DNA from: Homoserinibacter sp. GY 40078
Lineage (GTDB): Bacteria > Actinomycetota > Actinomycetes > Actinomycetales > Microbacteriaceae
Assembly: GCF_008017545.1 (NCBI RefSeq)
Contig: NZ_VRTZ01000001.1
Span: 434,001-498,000, forward strand
Reading direction: 5' to 3'
DNA length: 64,000 nt
Positions within the stretch are counted from its first letter, which is position 1, and the number at the start of each line of letters is the position of its first letter. The position numbers and the translations under genes are program-made. Of this stretch, positions 40,164 through 47,646 are shown piece by piece. A model generated the notes under the pieces. That model was not told the origin of the DNA and ran no database searches. It saw nothing but the letters and a program-made list of their open reading frames with translations.

Positions 40164-40538
40164 TCAGGACGCGGGCGGCGCGAACAGGTTGATGAGCGTG
40201 CCGTCCGGATCGCGCACGATCGCCGAGCGGTTGCCCCACGGCATGGTCGTCGGCTCGAGCGCGACCTCGGCCCCGAGCTGACGAGCGCGGTCGCACGCCT
40301 CCTCGACGTCGTCCACGAGGAATTCGACGAGAAGCGGAGCTCGGCTGCCCGGTGCCGGCATCGCGTCCGCGAAGCTCGCCGTCGTCGCGACATGCCCGAT
40401 CGCGAGGGTGCCCGTGTCGGCTCGGAAGACGGCGAACACCTCGCCGACGCGCTCGGGGGTGAGGCCGGTGAGCGCCTCGTAGAAGTCGGCGAGCCGGGGC
40501 ACGTCGTCGGTGATGATGCGGACGGATGCGAACTGCAT
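40164..40538 (-). CDS. VOC-family (glyoxalase-fold) protein
   Basis: A 124-residue vicinal-oxygen-chelate protein with two beta-alpha-beta-beta-beta modules: FASVRIITDDVPRLADFYEALTG at the start and LLVEFLVDDVEEACDRARQLG in the second half, ending WGNRSAIVRDPDGTLINLF. It could be a dioxygenase, lyase or drug-binding protein. I use the second ATG (40538), which has GAAAGGAAA at proper spacing; the first ATG would touch that site. It diverges from the WYL regulator, which may control it. Confidence 0.85.
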   Translation of the reverse strand: MQFASVRIITDDVPRLADFYEALTGLTPERVGEVFAVFRADTGTLAIGHVATTASFADAMPAPGSRAPLLVEFLVDDVEEACDRARQLGAEVALEPTTMPWGNRSAIVRDPDGTLINLFAPPAS

Positions 40539-40580
40539 GCGCATTTCCTTTCGATGGTTCGTGCGGGCAGGCTAGGAGCA

Positions 40581-40605
40581 ATACCGGTCAGCTGATGCCC
40601 GGTAT
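40581..40605. promoter_or_regulatory. Palindromic operator between VOC and WYL genes
   Basis: ATACCGG (40581-40587) and CCGGTAT (40599-40605) form a perfect 7-bp inverted repeat with an 11-base spacer that contains TCAGCTGA, itself a palindrome. The position, 18 bp ahead of the WYL regulator start and 43 bp ahead of the divergent VOC gene, suits an operator. Confidence 0.5.
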
Positions 40606-40622
40606 GTGGAATCGAGGTTGCG

Positions 40623-41579
40623 ATGCACCAGGCCACACGCGCCCTTGCCGTGCTCGAAGTTCTGCAGTCCGGTGGAACGCATCCGGTGACGGAACTGCGC
40701 GAGCGGTTCGCCGTCGCCGAGCGCACGATCCGGCGGGACATCGAGTTGCTGCTCGAGGCAGGCGTTCCCGTGGAGTCGGTGCGCGGGAGGCGCGGCGGCT
40801 ATCGGATCACGCCCGGATATCGCACGCCGTCGCTGCTCTTCACCGACGACGAGGCGCTGACCACGGTGGTCGGCCTGCTGCTCGCGGGGGAGGCGGGGCT
40901 CCTGCGCGACGCCGACGGCGCGGCCGCGAGCGCCGCCGCCAAACTCAGGCGCACCCTGCCGCCTGCCCTGCGACGGCGGGTCGATGCCCTGCTGACCTCG
41001 GTGGCCGCGACGGGATCCGCACTTCCGACCACCCCCGCCGCAACCCGCACGGTTCTCGATCTCGCCGACGCCGTGCGGGAGCACCGCGAGGTGCAGCTGG
41101 TCTACACACGGGGTGACGGCACCCGCCTCGATCGGATCGTGCGACCATATGGCGTGGTGGCACATGATCGCCGCTGGTACCTGGTGGCGGCTTCGGTCGA
41201 CGACGATGCGCCCCGCGTGTACCGGATCGACCGCGTGCTCCGTCAGCGGACACGTGACGCCGTCTTTCGGGCCCCCACCGGGTTCGATGCGCGATCGCAC
41301 CTCATCGCGAGCCTCGCGTCGGTGCCGCGCGCCCACCGCGTCGAGGTGCGGGTCGCGGCACCGCTCGAACATGTGCTGCGGCGCTTCCCTCCCGGAGTTG
41401 CCGAGGTCGAGGAGGCAGGGGACGGCTGGTGGCGCATCGTTCTGCAGGCCGAGCGTCTCGATTGGGTGGCGGCGGCGATCGCCGGGCTCGGCAGCCCCCT
41501 CGTGATCGACGAGCCCCCGCAGCTCCGCGATGAGCTGCGCGTGCTCGCCGCGCGACTGCATGCGGCAGCCGAAGCCTAG
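40623..41579 (+). CDS. WYL-domain transcriptional regulator
   Basis: A 318-residue regulator. The N-terminal HTH_11 type helix-turn-helix is TELRERFAVAERTIRRDIELLLEAGVPVES, followed by a GRRGGYRITPGY wing. The WYL domain (about 140-225) includes VQLVYTRGDGT, VRPYGVVAHDRRWYLVA and YRIDRVL. A WCX-type C-terminal domain ends the protein. Such proteins sense ligands including nucleic acids. GAGG precedes the ATG. It probably binds the palindrome at 40581-40605. Confidence 0.9.
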   Translation: MHQATRALAVLEVLQSGGTHPVTELRERFAVAERTIRRDIELLLEAGVPVESVRGRRGGYRITPGYRTPSLLFTDDEALTTVVGLLLAGEAGLLRDADGAAASAAAKLRRTLPPALRRRVDALLTSVAATGSALPTTPAATRTVLDLADAVREHREVQLVYTRGDGTRLDRIVRPYGVVAHDRRWYLVAASVDDDAPRVYRIDRVLRQRTRDAVFRAPTGFDARSHLIASLASVPRAHRVEVRVAAPLEHVLRRFPPGVAEVEEAGDGWWRIVLQAERLDWVAAAIAGLGSPLVIDEPPQLRDELRVLAARLHAAAEA

Positions 41580-41582
41580 GCG

Positions 41583-42506
41583 TTACGCGTAAAGCACAGC
41601 CGCGACGACCACGATGACCGGCAGCGAGAGCAGCGTCGTGAGCAGCACGGCATCCCGCGCCAGCACCTCGCCGCGCCCATACCGCTGGGCGTAGTTGAAG
41701 ACGTTCTGTGCGCTCGGCAGCGCGGCGAGCACCACGGCGACGAAGAGCTCGTGCCCGGTGAGACCGAACCCGTACCTCGCGACGGCCCATGCCACGAGCG
41801 GCATACCGATGAGCTTGAGCACGACCGCGAGCACGACGTCCCGCCGGGAACCCGGGGTGTCGAGGATGCGCCGGCCGTGCAGCGACATCCCGAAGTTGAG
41901 CAGGATCACCGGCACGGCCGCCGCTCCCACCAGCTCGAAGGGCGCGAGCACGGGATCGGGCAGGTCGATGCCGGTGAGCGCGACGATGAGACCGAGCACC
42001 GACCCGATGATCAGCGGATTGCGCACCGGCTGGCTGAGAATCCGCCCGAGCGATACGTGCCCGGAGGTCGTGACGTCGAGCACGGTCAGTGCGATCGGGG
42101 CGAACACGATGAGCTGCAGCAGGATCACGGGGGCGGATGCGGCCGCATCGCCCACCACGTATGCCGCGACCGGAATCCCGATGTTGTTGGCGTTGATGTA
42201 GCTGGAGGCGAGCGCGCCGATCGTCGCTTCGGGCACGCGCCTGCGCCAGATGCCGAGCGCCACCACGAGGAACGCCACCATCGGGACGAGCGCCGCGACC
42301 GCCGCCACGGGCAGCTGCACGGAGAAGAGCGAACGCAGATCGGCCTCGGCGAGCACCGTGAACAGCAGTGCGGGCGACAGCACGAAGAAGGCCAGACGGC
42401 TGAGCACCTGGTGGGCGTTCTCTCCGACGATGTCGAAGCGTCCGATGAGGTACCCGGTGCCGATGATCACGGCGATGATCGCGAACCCGATCAGCACCCC
42501 ACCCAC
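41583..42506 (-). CDS. AEC-family (auxin efflux carrier type) transporter
   Basis: A 307-residue membrane protein with about ten helices and an internal repeat. Characteristic regions are FFVLSPALLFTVLAEADL, the cross-over SSYINANNIGIPVAAYVVGD (near residue 103), QPVRNPLIIGSVLG and LPSAQNVFNYAQRYG near 270. Bacterial members export malate, malonate or other carboxylates. It starts with GTG, and TAGGCT 6 bases upstream suggests a leaderless transcript. Confidence 0.85.
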   Translation of the reverse strand: MGGVLIGFAIIAVIIGTGYLIGRFDIVGENAHQVLSRLAFFVLSPALLFTVLAEADLRSLFSVQLPVAAVAALVPMVAFLVVALGIWRRRVPEATIGALASSYINANNIGIPVAAYVVGDAAASAPVILLQLIVFAPIALTVLDVTTSGHVSLGRILSQPVRNPLIIGSVLGLIVALTGIDLPDPVLAPFELVGAAAVPVILLNFGMSLHGRRILDTPGSRRDVVLAVVLKLIGMPLVAWAVARYGFGLTGHELFVAVVLAALPSAQNVFNYAQRYGRGEVLARDAVLLTTLLSLPVIVVVAAVLYA

Positions 42507-42512
42507 CCGATC

Positions 42513-42518
42513 AGCCTA
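42513..42518 (-). promoter_or_regulatory. -10 box of AEC gene overlapping a stop codon
   Basis: TAGGCT on the minus strand, 6 bases before the GTG at 42506. Its TAG is the stop codon of the preceding gene (42516-42518). Confidence 0.5.
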
Positions 42519-43316
42519 TGGGTGCGGCGCCGCGCTCAACGGGACCACCCAGGCGGCCGCGAGCTGAGCAAAGGAGAGCACGATGATGACCGGCCACACG
42601 ACCAGCTCCGCTCTGGCTAGGCGCGGCCACACCCCGAGGGCCGCGGCACCGAACAGCATCGGAAGCAGAAACACGAACGACCCGCGGTACGTGGTCGGCG
42701 GCCCGGAGGTGAGGAGCAGCCACCACAACAGGCCGTAGAGCGTGACACCCACCAAGGCGAGCGCGATCGAGAGGATCACGCGCGCCCGCGCTCGCCCCTC
42801 GAACCACTCGAGGGCGTTCACCAACGCGTCCGCGGTCGCTTCGGCAGCCCCACGGCCCCTCGCGTCCGCGCGGTCGCCCCTCGCCCAGGTCGCGAGAATC
42901 TGCAGGAACTTGTGCCGACGCCGCCACGCATCCGAACGTCGTCGTGTCTCAGAGAGCATGACGGGGCTCAGGATCGTCCAGCGGACTCGGCCGCGCCCGT
43001 CGACCCACTTCGCCACGGGCAGCGCTACATCGTGATCGACCTCGATCACGCGCTCCCGCGGAATCGTTCGTGATCGAAGATGGCCCACGATGCGCACACG
43101 GTGCTCGTCGAACTCGACTCGGACGAGGAGACTCCGCACGGCGAGGAGGACTCCGCCGGCGCCGAACAGCGAACCGACGATGAGGCCGACGGGAGGTCCG
43201 CCCTGGAGTGCGTCCGCGATGCCGAAGCCGCCAGCGCAAGCGATGGCGAGGCCGCCGACGACCAAGACGACAGCCATCCACGTCTCCGGGCGGAACCGCC
43301 CCGATGTCACCGCCAC
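42516..43316 (-). CDS. Four-helix membrane protein with internal soluble domain
   Basis: About 266 residues. Two N-terminal helices (about 15-35 and 45-62) are followed by a soluble domain that opens VRVEFDEHRVRIVGHLRSRTIP, like a PH-like membrane domain, and then two to four C-terminal helices. The GTG at 43316 is preceded by TACGAT at 7 bases, which fits a leaderless transcript; a GTG two codons later is also possible. Function unknown. It diverges from the ASCH gene. Confidence 0.65.
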   Translation of the reverse strand: MAVTSGRFRPETWMAVVLVVGGLAIACAGGFGIADALQGGPPVGLIVGSLFGAGGVLLAVRSLLVRVEFDEHRVRIVGHLRSRTIPRERVIEVDHDVALPVAKWVDGRGRVRWTILSPVMLSETRRRSDAWRRRHKFLQILATWARGDRADARGRGAAEATADALVNALEWFEGRARARVILSIALALVGVTLYGLLWWLLLTSGPPTTYRGSFVFLLPMLFGAAALGVWPRLARAELVVWPVIIVLSFAQLAAAWVVPLSAAPHP

Positions 43317-43323
43317 GCGATGG

Positions 43324-43329
43324 ATCGTA
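43324..43329 (-). promoter_or_regulatory. -10 box of 42516-43316 gene (leaderless)
   Basis: TACGAT on the minus strand, 7 bases before the GTG at 43316. Confidence 0.5.
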
Positions 43330-43339
43330 TCGAGGGTCG

Positions 43340-43345
43340 TACCCT
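43340..43345 (+). promoter_or_regulatory. -10 box of ASCH gene (leaderless)
   Basis: TACCCT, 7 bases before the ATG at 43353. Confidence 0.5.
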
Positions 43346-43352
43346 GTCGACC

Positions 43353-43838
43353 ATGGAGAACGCACCCGTCGACCGCGACGCCGCCATCCGCGTGTGGCGC
43401 GAGTATGCCGAGACGCGACCGGAACTCGCCGATGTCGCCGAGCCAGGCGCCGTCGAGCAGTTCGGCGACAACTCGGACCTCACCGACGAGCTCATCGAGC
43501 TCGTCCTCCACGGACCCAAGCGCGCAACAGCCGCTCTCGTCGCCGAGTTCGCCGCGGAGGGCGAGCCGCTCCCGCGCATCGGTGACCATTGGGTCGCCTG
43601 CGACTCCACGGGTCGGCCGCGGGCGATCCTGCGCAGCACCGAACTGCGAATCGGCCCGTTCTCGAGCGTGGATGCCGCGTTCGCCTATGACGAGGGTGAG
43701 GACGACCGCACCCTCGATTCGTGGCGCGACGGACATCGCCGCTACTGGTCGCGCGCCGCCGAACGCCTCGGATTCACGTGGAGCGAAGACCTGGAGGTCG
43801 TCTTCGAGCGCTTCGAGGTGGTCTGGCGAACTCCGTAG
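43353..43838 (+). CDS. ASCH-domain protein
   Basis: A 161-residue ASCH-fold protein. LIELVLHGPKRATAALVAEF is the family strand-helix with the conserved G-x-K-x-(A/T)T, GDHWVACDSTGRPRAILRSTEL the central barrel, and DRTLDSWRDGHRRYWSRAAERLG the late helix with aromatic residues. ASCH proteins are thought to bind or cut RNA, or hydrolyse modified nucleosides such as N4-acetylcytidine. The start at 43353 has a -10 box 7 bases upstream. Confidence 0.85.
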   Translation: MENAPVDRDAAIRVWREYAETRPELADVAEPGAVEQFGDNSDLTDELIELVLHGPKRATAALVAEFAAEGEPLPRIGDHWVACDSTGRPRAILRSTELRIGPFSSVDAAFAYDEGEDDRTLDSWRDGHRRYWSRAAERLGFTWSEDLEVVFERFEVVWRTP

Positions 43839-43959
43839 CGCTCGCCACCCTGGGATCGTGATTCCTGCGTCCGAGCGCCTCTCACGCAACGATCCCGCGC
43901 TTACGGCAACCCTCTGCACAACGATCCTTCGTAGGCTGAAAGATCGAGAGGAGGCACCC

Positions 43960-45342
43960 ATGAACACGACCGCCCGCACCCCGTCCGTCATCGGAGAACC
44001 GGAGGTCGTCGAGGACGCCTCCACCGCCGAGCAGAGCCCCGCCTGGCGGCAGCTCAAGGACGCGACGATCGCCCTCCAGCAGCTGCAGCAGAAGGACGGC
44101 TCGATCCCCGACGCGGGCGACCACGACGCCGCGCGCGGTTACGTCGAGCGCATCGTCGCCGGCATCCGCGCCTTGGCCCCCGCGTTCCCCCACGATGCCG
44201 CCTACCTCGACGCCCTCCCGGGCGACTTCGGTCGATGGGCCGACGGCGGCTTCGGCGTGCCGGACTTCCTCGACTCGCTTGTCGCCTTCGCCCCCGCCGC
44301 GCACCGCATCGACGGGCTGCGCCACCTCGTGGTGTTCCCGATGTACACGCAGAACGGATCGCCGGATCGTCACGTCGAGGCGCTCATCGCGGAGGTCATC
44401 TGGCCGGAGTTCATCGAGCGACTCGAGGAGCGATACACCAACGCGCTGTTCGTATCGCTCCGTCTCATCGACTTCACCCCGGGCTACGACACCAACTCGG
44501 CGGTACTGTTCCCCGAGACCGTCGCGATGCGCGAGATCCCGCCGTTCACCTGGGGCGCGATCTTCCAAGACCGCGAGGCGGCCCGCTTCCGACGCGTGGT
44601 CGACGCGGCGGCCGAGATCACGAAGCTCGAACTGCTACCCGGTCAGCGCCGGCTGCTCGACGACCAGGCGCTCGCCGAGGAGGTCTTCGTGATGTGGGAC
44701 CTCATCCACGACCGCTCCCACATGCGCGGCGACCTGCCCTTCGATCCGTTCATGATCAAGCAGCGGATGCCGTACTTCCTGTACTCGCTCGAGGAGCTGC
44801 GGTGCGACCTCACCGCGTTCCGCGAGTGCGTGAAGCTCGCCGCCGACGAGAGCGCCGACGCGCACACGCGCGATCGGGCGCTCCACGTGCAGCACGCGAT
44901 CCTCTTCGACCGCATCTTCCGCTTCCCGCTCACGGGTTCGCGGGTGCGCAACTACGACGGGCTCGGCGGTCAGCTGCTCTTCGCGTGGCTGCACCAGCAC
45001 GGTGTGCTGCACTGGACCGACACCCAGCTCGCCTTCGACTGGGATGCGGTGCCCGCCGCCGTCATCGCGCTCTCGGATGCGATCGACGAGCTGTACTGGC
45101 GCTCGATCGACCGACCGAAGACGGCGCACTGGCTGGCCGCCTACGAGCTGGTGCGGGGAACCCTCGCACCGAATCCGGCATCCGTGTGGGCCCGCGGCCT
45201 GCCGGATGAGGTGCTCGCGGGGCCGCCGAAGGGCTACACCGACCAGGTCCTCGATGACGAATTCCCGCTGTCGATGTTCTACGAGGCCCTCGGGAGGAAG
45301 ATGGTCGACGTGATCGAGTCGACCAAGGGCATCACCGGATGA
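43960..45342 (+). CDS. Conserved hypothetical protein (possibly DUF6421)
   Basis: A 460-residue soluble protein with GAGAGGAGG before the ATG. It contains several His, Asp and Glu clusters (HLVVFPMYTQNGSPDRHVEAL, VMWDLIHDRSHMRGDLPFDPF, HVQHAILFDRIFRFPLTGSRVRNYDGLGGQ) that could bind a metal, in a largely helical protein. I believe it matches the actinobacterial family DUF6421, but from memory only. The following SDR gene overlaps its stop by 4 bases, so the two should work together, perhaps as an unknown oxidoreductase system. Confidence 0.7.
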   Translation: MNTTARTPSVIGEPEVVEDASTAEQSPAWRQLKDATIALQQLQQKDGSIPDAGDHDAARGYVERIVAGIRALAPAFPHDAAYLDALPGDFGRWADGGFGVPDFLDSLVAFAPAAHRIDGLRHLVVFPMYTQNGSPDRHVEALIAEVIWPEFIERLEERYTNALFVSLRLIDFTPGYDTNSAVLFPETVAMREIPPFTWGAIFQDREAARFRRVVDAAAEITKLELLPGQRRLLDDQALAEEVFVMWDLIHDRSHMRGDLPFDPFMIKQRMPYFLYSLEELRCDLTAFRECVKLAADESADAHTRDRALHVQHAILFDRIFRFPLTGSRVRNYDGLGGQLLFAWLHQHGVLHWTDTQLAFDWDAVPAAVIALSDAIDELYWRSIDRPKTAHWLAAYELVRGTLAPNPASVWARGLPDEVLAGPPKGYTDQVLDDEFPLSMFYEALGRKMVDVIESTKGITG

Positions 45343-45959
45343 TCGTCGTCGTCGCGGGTGCGACGGGCGAGGCGGGACGCGAGCTGAGCGGGCTGCTGAC
45401 CGAGCGCGGCGACACGGTGATCGCGCTCGGCACGGACGAGGGGCGGCTCACCGACGTGGTCGCCGCGGAGCACCGCGTCGTGGATCTGACGGATGCCGCC
45501 GCCGCCGAGGCGCTCGCCGCCGACATCGTCGCGCAGCACGGGCGCGTCGATGCACTGCTGCACCTCGTGGGCGGCTGGAAGCCCGGCGACACCCCGGAGG
45601 CGGATGCATGGCTGCGCCCCCGGCTCGTCACAACTCTCGATTCCGCGATCCGTGCGTTCATGCCCGCTCTGGCGGAATCCGCGGGGCGACTCGTGCTCGT
45701 CAGCTCGACGGCGGTCGTGCCGGGCGAGGAGCCGAACAGCTCGTACGCGCGGGCCAAGGCCGCGGCGGAGCGCCTCGTGCTCGGCTCGGCGGCACCGGTG
45801 CTCGCGGCATCCGGCGGCGCGGCGACGGTCGTCGCGATCCGCTCGATCGGGGAGGGCGGCATCTCGGCCGCCGAGCTCGCCGCCACTCTCGCGGGCGTAC
45901 TCACGGCGCCGACCTCCGAGGTGGCGGGCGCCCGCCTCATCCCCACCCCGACCCCCTGA
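45339..45959 (+). CDS. Short SDR/NAD(P)-binding protein
   Basis: A 206-residue Rossmann protein. The N-terminal VVVAGATGEAGRELSGLL is an extended or atypical SDR glycine motif; LLHLVGGWKPGDTP replaces the usual NNAG; the active-site region is VLVSSTAVVPGEEPNSSYARAKAAAE with Ser, Tyr and Lys. The ATG overlaps the stop of the preceding conserved gene. The reaction is unknown. Confidence 0.75.
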   Translation: MIVVVAGATGEAGRELSGLLTERGDTVIALGTDEGRLTDVVAAEHRVVDLTDAAAAEALAADIVAQHGRVDALLHLVGGWKPGDTPEADAWLRPRLVTTLDSAIRAFMPALAESAGRLVLVSSTAVVPGEEPNSSYARAKAAAERLVLGSAAPVLAASGGAATVVAIRSIGEGGISAAELAATLAGVLTAPTSEVAGARLIPTPTP

Positions 45960-45977
45960 CCCCGGCCCCGGGCCCGC

Positions 45978-46000
45978 CCCCGACCCCGACCCCGACCCCG
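45978..46000. repeat. CCCCGA tandem repeat
   Basis: Three exact copies of CCCCGA followed by CCCCG, in a C-rich stretch that runs from the end of the SDR gene (codons for a Thr-Pro tail) into hairpin element C. Confidence 0.7.
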
Positions 46001-46063
46001 TGAGAGTACGCACTTCTGCGGCCTCTCAACCGTGAGAGCACGCAGAAGTGCGTACTCTCACGG
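45998..46063. repeat. Long perfect hairpin, element C, carrying a promoter
   Basis: The arms at 45998-46020 and 46041-46063 are perfect 23-bp inverted repeats (outer CCGTGAGAGTACG, inner CACTTCTGCG and complement). The 20-nt loop contains CTCTCA-ACCG-TGAGAG, a second perfect stem. The right arm includes TACTCT, correctly placed as the -10 box of the oxidoreductase gene starting at 46065, so the element may act as an operator. The layout matches element B at 32008-32076. Confidence 0.75.
46053..46058 (+). promoter_or_regulatory. -10 box of FAD oxidoreductase gene (leaderless)
   Basis: TACTCT inside the right arm of hairpin C, 6 bases before the ATG at 46065. Confidence 0.5.
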
Positions 46064-46064
46064 T

Positions 46065-47615
46065 ATGGAGACGGGGGCGCGCGACGTCGTCATCGTCGGC
46101 GGGGGGCACAACGCGCTCGTCGCGGCGGCGTACCTGGCTCGCGCGGGGCGCAGCGTCACGGTGCTCGAGCGCCGGCCGCAGCCCGGGGGCGCGGCGATCT
46201 CGGCGGAGGTGTTCCCCGGAGTCGATGCCCGGCTCTCGCGCTACTCCTACCTCGTGAGCCTGCTCCCCGAGCGCATCCGCCGCGACCTGCGGCTCGACAT
46301 CCGCCTCGCCCGCCGCCGCTACTCCTCGTACACGCCCGTGCCGGGCACCGATCGCGGCCTCCTGGTCGACACCCACGACCCCGCCGCGACGGATGCGTCG
46401 TTCGCGGCGATCGGAGCGGATGCCGATATCCGCGCATTCCGTGACTTCGGCGACGACACGGCCCGGGTCGCGGCGGCGATCTGGCCAACCATCACCGGGC
46501 CGCTCCTCACCCGGGCCGAGACCCGCCGCGCCGTGGGCGACGACCGCATCTGGCACGACGTGATGGAGGCCCCGATCGGAGACACGATCGCGCGCCGCTT
46601 CGCCGACGACACTGTGCGCGGCGTGGTCCTCACCGACGCGCTCATCGGAACGTTCGCGCCCACCATCGACGAGACACTCGCCGCGAACCGCTGCTTCCTG
46701 TACCACGTGATCGGCGGCGGAACCGGCCACTGGGACGTGCCCGTCGGGGGCATGGGCGCTGTGAGCGGCGCCCTCGCCCGAGCTGCGCGCGAGGCGGGTG
46801 CGGAGCTGATCACCGGCGCGGAGGTCACCTCCGTGACCCCGGATGGCGAGGTCGGGTTCCAGGTCGGCGACGACGAGCGCAAGCTTGTCGGCCACAGCGT
46901 GCTCTCGGGGGTCGCGCCTGCCGAGCTCGCCCGGCTGCTCGGCGAGACTCCGACACGGCCGGAGGGCGCACAGGTGAAGGTGAACCTGCTGCTGCGCCGC
47001 CTCCCCCGCCTCCGTGACGACGCGGTCGACCCCCGCGCCGCCTTCGCGGGAACCTTCCACGTCAACGAGTCGTTCGGGGCGCTCGAGGATGCCCACACCC
47101 GAGCGAGCGCGGGCGCCATCCCCACGCCCCTCCCCCTCGAGACGTACTGCCATTCGCTCACCGACCCGAGCATCCTGTCGCCCGCGCTGCAGAACGCCGG
47201 TGCCCACACGCTCACGGTGTTCGGGTTGCAGACCCCCGACCGCCTCTTCGACGGCGCCGACCCGGACACGCTGCGCGAGACCCTCCAGCGCGCCGCGTTG
47301 AGCTCACTCGACTCGGTGCTGGCGGAGCCGCTCGCCGAGCTGTTGTGGACCGACGCCGACGGTCGGCCGTGCATCGAGACCGCGACGACGCGCGACCTGG
47401 AGGAAGGCCTGCGGATGCCGGGCGGCAACATCTTTCACGGCCCGCTCGAGTGGCCCTTCGCCGAGGACGATGACGAGCTCGCCACGTCCGCCGAGCGGTG
47501 GGGCGTGGCGACGCACCATCCGCGCATCCTCATGTGCGGATCCGGCAGCCGACGTGGCGGTGCCGTGTCGGGTCTCGGCGGGTTCCACGCGGCGATGGCG
47601 CTGCTGGAGGGCTGA
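46065..47615 (+). CDS. Phytoene-desaturase-like FAD oxidoreductase (PYROXD2 type)
   Basis: A 516-residue flavoprotein. The FAD-binding VVIVGGGHNALVAAAYLARAG is near residue 8, with LERRPQPGGAA following. The substrate domain includes HVIGGGTGHWDVPVGGMGAVSGAL, and the C-terminal FAD motif GSGSRRGGAVSGLGGFHAAMA is near 490. The GH-N-x-L-V-A-A form of the first motif marks the carotenoid-desaturase/PYROXD2 branch, whose bacterial substrates are mostly unknown. No other carotenoid genes are nearby. The start is at 46065, directly after hairpin C, without a ribosome-binding site. Confidence 0.8.
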   Translation: METGARDVVIVGGGHNALVAAAYLARAGRSVTVLERRPQPGGAAISAEVFPGVDARLSRYSYLVSLLPERIRRDLRLDIRLARRRYSSYTPVPGTDRGLLVDTHDPAATDASFAAIGADADIRAFRDFGDDTARVAAAIWPTITGPLLTRAETRRAVGDDRIWHDVMEAPIGDTIARRFADDTVRGVVLTDALIGTFAPTIDETLAANRCFLYHVIGGGTGHWDVPVGGMGAVSGALARAAREAGAELITGAEVTSVTPDGEVGFQVGDDERKLVGHSVLSGVAPAELARLLGETPTRPEGAQVKVNLLLRRLPRLRDDAVDPRAAFAGTFHVNESFGALEDAHTRASAGAIPTPLPLETYCHSLTDPSILSPALQNAGAHTLTVFGLQTPDRLFDGADPDTLRETLQRAALSSLDSVLAEPLAELLWTDADGRPCIETATTRDLEEGLRMPGGNIFHGPLEWPFAEDDDELATSAERWGVATHHPRILMCGSGSRRGGAVSGLGGFHAAMALLEG

Positions 47616-47646
47616 GCTTCCGCGACGCCTCGACACCGCGGCGCCG

